From Channa striata (Eukaryota > Chordata > Actinopteri > Anabantiformes > Channidae), in contig CM065176.1 of NCBI GenBank assembly GCA_033026295.1, positions 10,891,945-10,955,944 of the forward strand: a DNA stretch of 64,000 bases, written 5' to 3'. Made by a program: the position numbers and the translations under genes. Each line of letters opens with the position of its first letter. The stretch's first letter is position 1. This document shows positions 59,212-64,000 of the stretch, in pieces. The notes under the pieces are model-generated. The model was not told the origin of the DNA. It did no database searches and saw only the letters and a program-made list of their open reading frames with translations.

Positions 59212-61006
59212 CCCTGGCACCCAGCTGTGTGAGAATGTGTAAATTCAATAAAAGGTCTGGGCCTATTTAAAAGGAACTGGGGGGCAGGGGGCAAAACTTT
59301 AGAACCGCCTCTTTACTGACCCTTGATATAGCACACTGCAGTACGACTCCACCACCCACTAAGACCTCCACATTAAACAGTCTGATCACCTTTCTGACAG
59401 GTTCAATTTGAAAACTGAGAAATTATAATAATAAGTAGAATTCATGGCAGAACTGCTGCAGTCGAGTGCATTAGATTTGTACAGGTGAACTTACAGAGGT
59501 GAATGAACGTATGAAACTTCATGGCAATGCTTCAAATATCCTCAGCTTCTACTTTCACAATGTGCGTGTGTTTTCCAGGGTTGAGAACGAACTTCCAAAT
59601 GTGTTGAAGTTCTGTTAAACATTTAGTGTATTTAAAAAAAGCGACTGGCTGAATCGGTTAGCCACAGGTCAAGCTCATTGTATTGTTATTCTATTGTTTA
59701 TGGATGAAAGGGTTTTCAGAGCTCTATATTTATGTATTTTGTGGAGAAAACGCAGTGGAGTTTCGCCTCAGATTTGGTAATCCATCATACAATATGCAAA
59801 CATGCTGTCTGCAACTAAGAATCCTTGTTTCTTTACAAAATGCTTGATAAAAAACACATCTTCATTGAAGTAGCTACTGTAATAAGTAAATTCCACATTA
59901 GCTTGTTGATTCTTTGTTATCTGATAATATTGTGTGTACATTTTCACCCCTCTCTGCTTTTCTGAAGCATCTCTCCGTTATTTCCGGCACTGTTCCTCCG
60001 CAGCTCAGAGCACCTCAGCTGCCTCTGTTTTTCCTGCTCATGCCGTATGCAGCACATTCTTTGAGGGGGAAAAAAAAAAATCTACACGTCAGTAGGCAGC
60101 GATATCTTTCCGAGCGCCGCTCCCCGAGTATTCCTGTCTGACATACTTCTGTTGGCAGAAACAAAGACCTGCTTCCTCCTCCTTTTCTCATGCACCTCCT
60201 TGAGGAGCCCATCATCACAACTCGTACCAGGGCATCTCATCAAAGAGCAGCCACACATGAATGCATCCTAAACATACTTGTGTACACTTTACAAGTGCGA
60301 TCAAGTTAGCCTTTCAGACCCACAGAGTTCAACCTGTGGTCAAGCTACATCCCTTTATAAATAACAGTTTATGGGTTTAAACAATGCAGCGACACTGGTA
60401 TCAAGTAGTAATTTACTGAAATAATTATAAAACGGATTTTGGACACAATGCACACACATTCATACAGGTTTTGCAGCTTTATAGCTATAGCATCTCTCTT
60501 AAGTGTATATCCCAGACATTAATTATTCAAAAGTGCGGCTCCTATTCAAAATCTTGGCAGAGTTACCTTTTGCACTTGCATCCAACACACAAATCTTACT
60601 CCGTATTCAAATTGTCTACAACATCACACAAGCTGTTCACTCTTTGTTGTCAGTACAGCTACACAGTAGTCTGCATTGAGCTAAGCCCTGTGCTCGCACA
60701 CAGCTCCCTCCTGTCTGAGATGGCATTTGGGGTAAAATGTTGGCAGACTTGTTTGTGTAAGGCAATTTCATCTTGCATCTCCAGTCAACCACAGCAGTCA
60801 CCCTGGTATTTGTTAAAAAAAAAAAAAGAAAGGAAGAAAAAGAAGTAATTACAAATATATTCATATGGCGGCAAAAAAGCGAGGCCTCAACTATGGAGGC
60901 AAATGAACTATTTATATTCAGATGGTCCTTGCTAAGCCTTAGGACACATGGATGTAATAACTTATTTATTCCACCTGCAGGAAAAAGGCCATTACTTGAG
61001 AGGAGG

Positions 61007-61032
61007 GAGAGAGAGAGAGAGAGAGAGAGAGG
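61007..61032 (+). repeat. (GA)n microsatellite
   Basis: Thirteen GA units followed by a G-rich, GGTGGT-containing stretch and further GA-rich sequence to about 61085. Confidence 0.95.
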
Positions 61033-61237
61033 GGTGGTTTGGTGGTGGTGGGGTTGGGACGAGAGAGTGAGAAAGAGAGAAAGAGAGAATGATAATGAAT
61101 AAGAAAGAAAAGACTGAGTGGAACATGCAACAAAATGTCAGTGGGTGGGTGATAAATCCCCTTCAAAGTTAAAGCCCTCCCTTTGTTCTCTTTTTATGTG
61201 CGCTCGTCTTCCCTGGCCTGAGTAAAAGATCACTTTG

Positions 61238-61277
<40 letters not shown>
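61238..61277 (+). repeat. (TG)n microsatellite
   Basis: About twenty pure TG units, the longest dinucleotide run in the window. Confidence 0.95.
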
Positions 61278-61279
<2 letters not shown>

Positions 61280-63299
61280 TGATGACTGGGTTCTTTCCAT
61301 GCATGACTTATTCATAAGCTTTAACACAGTCGATGTATTATTGATCAGGGCCGATCACTGCCTCCTCCCCTTTGTGTGACCGTGGCCTGCAGACAGGGGA
61401 GAGCTGAGGTCTGGGAGTCCTGCCACAGGGCTGCGGGGTAAACGGCTGTGCTTTTAGTTGATGGATGGACAACAGCCTTTGTATGTCGAAAAGTGAGCTT
61501 TCTGGGTGTTTTGAGGAGAGATAAGAGTTTAGATAGGACTAACAGGACTGACAGAGGAGAACAAAGCTAATCTAACAGGAGCTTCCTCCCTGTGTGAAAC
61601 CAAAGTTTCTTCAGTAGCCCTAAAATGAACCCATTGCTCATCGGAGAAAACCTCGGGCTCCCCGCGAGGAATACAGAGAAAGGGAGTGTGCATGATGGCC
61701 CCTACACTTTGACTTTTGTCTCTCATTTATTCCTGTTTTGGCCTCAACCTCGCCGAGTTCTCTGGTAGATACAGGAAGGAGGGGTTCTCGCCCTGATTAA
61801 GTTTGAATTCCCTGCTCTTGGCAGAGAAGCTCCAGGACCCCTAACTCATCATCCGGAAACACTCCCATGTGAATAATCATACTGCAGTAGCTTGGTTCTG
61901 CTGAATGGGTTAGAGTTGTGCGTGTGTGTGTACGTGTGTGTTCCTGTAGAAAGATGGAGAGAGGGAAAGAGGAGGAGCTAAAGAGCAAACTGAGGGTTGC
62001 AGAGAGTGAAGTGAGGTTCCTGTTGATTGAGCCGAGAGGTTGAATGCATAGCCATGGTGGCAATCATTTGCGGGGGGGGGTAACTATAGCAATTTGCATT
62101 TACAAACAGCGGCGATACCATCTAAGCATACTCCATCAAATAAGATGACAGGGCCCATTTCCCAGACCCTGGGGGCCTATAAGTATTGGACTAATGAGAG
62201 AGATTCCTTAATGGTTATTAATAGAACCCACCGGGACAGACTCGTCCCCTTACATCCAATGAAGCAGTGCACTCTGCCACTCCTTAATGGAGTAAGATTC
62301 GTCACTTCTACAGGATGATTTAACATTACACGTAACTTTGTGATAAGATATGATGGTTGAGATTGTAAGATAGAGGTGAAAGGAAATTAGAGAAGTGTAG
62401 AGCAGTGACATTAGACGTGATATGTGGAGAAAAACAATAATTTGTACACTGCATTTCAATGTGTGAAAAGGACAAGGATGATGTAGGCTATTATGAGTTA
62501 TGGCCTGTGCTAATGCTCTGCTGGCTCTAATTGGTCATTGTCTCTCTCTCCTTCTCGCCATCTTGTCTGCCAACTTCCCATCTTGTGTCGAAGGATTTAC
62601 AACCATGACTTTTACCTAACAGCTCCATCCAGGGCGTGTAATTTACAAATGGCGCCTGCACACAACTTTCATTAAGAGCACCCCTGTGAACTCAACCCAA
62701 CACTTTACACTGTGATGATGTTGCCAACTAGAATGAGAGATACAGATTATTCATGAAGAGAAATCTGAAGGAAAATCCGAGGGGGGCAACAAAGAGAGAG
62801 ATACGGGAACATTTGAGAAGGAGAGACAATTGATTAGAGCTTCATGGGTGTGAAGAGCTGAGAATAAAGAGAGGACTGGTTGATAGGAACTGGATCCTGA
62901 TCTAAATGAGTATAATTTAGCACTGCAAGAACACAAAAAAAATAATAATTTTTATGAGATGAGGCCCTGAGAACTCTCTAAAATTAAGTGTAGCTACTTC
63001 ACCTGCTACTGTGAACAATAAACTGTGCAATATATAAAAATACATCAAATTGTAAACAATTTCCACTGTGAATAAAGTATGTTTGCGCAAGCAAGGAAAA
63101 CAGCAGCGAAAAATAAAAGACGCTCACTGTGCAAAGATAATTGAATCTTCTATAAAATAATTTTGTTTCAAGGCGGAGAAGCTTTCTCCATTTGATTAAT
63201 TGTATAGTTTCGGTTGGGGTTATTATTGTTATGGAGTTATTTTTAGAACCGGCTTGTTTAGAATTGATTATTTCTAAAACTTGAATGCCCCTGCTCTGA

Positions 63300-63560
63300 G
63301 CTACATTACTCCTTTTGAAATCCTATGAGTTGCGCAGGCTGTGATCGTTACGTGAAGCTTGTCTGATTTAATCAAAGTGTGTTAAAGGGTTAAGGTGAGC
63401 TGCACTCAAGGTTCGGGGAGAATAATCCGCCTCCGGAGAGCAGGCGAGAGACATCAGAAAAATGAATTTAATTATTCATCTAATGGGCATATTTTATTTT
63501 AAATCAGTGGATGCCCTCAATTACTTTAAATGTTTTTAACCCGGCCATATTTGTATTTGA
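63300..63560. promoter_or_regulatory. Candidate conserved regulatory element
   Basis: Non-repetitive AT-rich sequence with clustered factor-type motifs (GATTTAATCAAAG, GAATTTAATTATTCATCTAA) beside a CpG-containing segment. Looks like a developmental enhancer; conservation is untested. Confidence 0.2.
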
Positions 63561-64000
63561 AGAGCTCCTGTCCTGTCGCGGCAAAAAGAAAAATCCTCTG
63601 CAAAGGTGACAGCAGTTCTTGAGTTGTGAGGACTATAACGATGCTGCACTGGATGTGGGCACAGGTGCTACCGGCCGTGCAGGTGTTGGAGGTGAGTGGC
63701 AGGGAGGATGAGTCACAGCTTGGATTCAGGACTGTTTCACTCTAAACCAGTAACACACAGGATTTGTCTTTGATGTGGGTTTGAATAACTGATGGCAATA
63801 ATTTAATTTTGCAAAAACAATACTCTGCTTTGCTCAGATTTCTGTTTATTAACTTCATAATTAGCCTGTATGCCGAATGCATAGTGAGACTCAAGACAAA
63901 GAAAACAGCCACAGCACCGTTTTTCCTCCATGAGACAGGAGAATTTTCCACATGCCTGTCAAATCTCTCCGGCATTTTAATGATAAATCTGTGAAATCTC

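Larger units (their letters stand above)
57791..64000. other. Right-hand end, no recognised gene
   Basis: If the 57.7-kb terminal exon is real this is its last intron(s). It contains a 20-bp perfect hairpin (59161-59211), GA and GT microsatellites at 61.0-61.3 kb and a regulatory-looking AT-rich stretch at 63300-63560. No exon of trim44 or any other gene was recognised on either strand. Confidence 0.5.

Noticed and set aside
1..64000. CRISPR array, bacterial operon, phage or integron
   Set aside because: No spaced direct-repeat array, no clustered long ORFs and no ribosome-binding sites; the exon-intron structure shows nuclear vertebrate DNA.

Overview
The window looks like vertebrate, almost certainly teleost fish, nuclear DNA. 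It is AT-rich and mostly non-coding, with small exons bounded by GT-AG splice sites, abundant CA/GT microsatellites and several dispersed repeats that I recognise from fish genomes: Tc1/mariner remnants, tRNA-derived SINEs and an L2-type LINE tail. There is no bacterial-style gene organisation, no CRISPR array and no phage.

One gene dominates. Its exons lie on the minus strand at 41350-41296 (start codon and signal peptide), 16998-16852, 7806-7681 and 6510-6376. Joined, they read continuously: every exon junction is phase 1 and no stop codon occurs. They encode a signal peptide followed by three LDL-receptor class A (LDLa) modules. The order, spacing and residues identify ldlrad3 (low density lipoprotein receptor class A domain containing 3). 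The transmembrane/cytoplasmic exons (PPxY tail in the family) are not visible and should lie beyond position 1. The introns are about 24.3 kb, 9.0 kb, 1.17 kb and more than 6.3 kb. A CpG-rich block at about 40.85-41.77 kb surrounds the first coding exon and is the likely promoter.

The most interesting signal is inside intron 1: an apparently unannotated 126-bp exon on the minus strand (19328-19203). It has good splice sites, matches the phase on both sides (1-1) and is open for 42 codons, rich in Cys and aromatics, between the signal peptide and LDLa1. The same block can alternatively be read as a first exon with its own ATG at 19356. Two weaker exon-like blocks (23196-23121 and 31334-31276) lie farther up the same intron. 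The acceptor of exon 4 is a tandem NAGNAG, and a long CA repeat sits 20 nt past its donor.

Upstream of ldlrad3 (41.8-64 kb) there is no recognised complete gene. A candidate terminal coding exon with a strong acceptor lies at 57790-57706 (minus), ending in a short acidic tail. By position and orientation it could be the 3' end of trim44, the upstream neighbour of LDLRAD3 in human, but the sequence match is weak. The rest is intronic or intergenic DNA holding mobile-element remnants (including a Tc1 copy split by a SINE), microsatellites, hairpins and stretches with the look of conserved regulatory elements.
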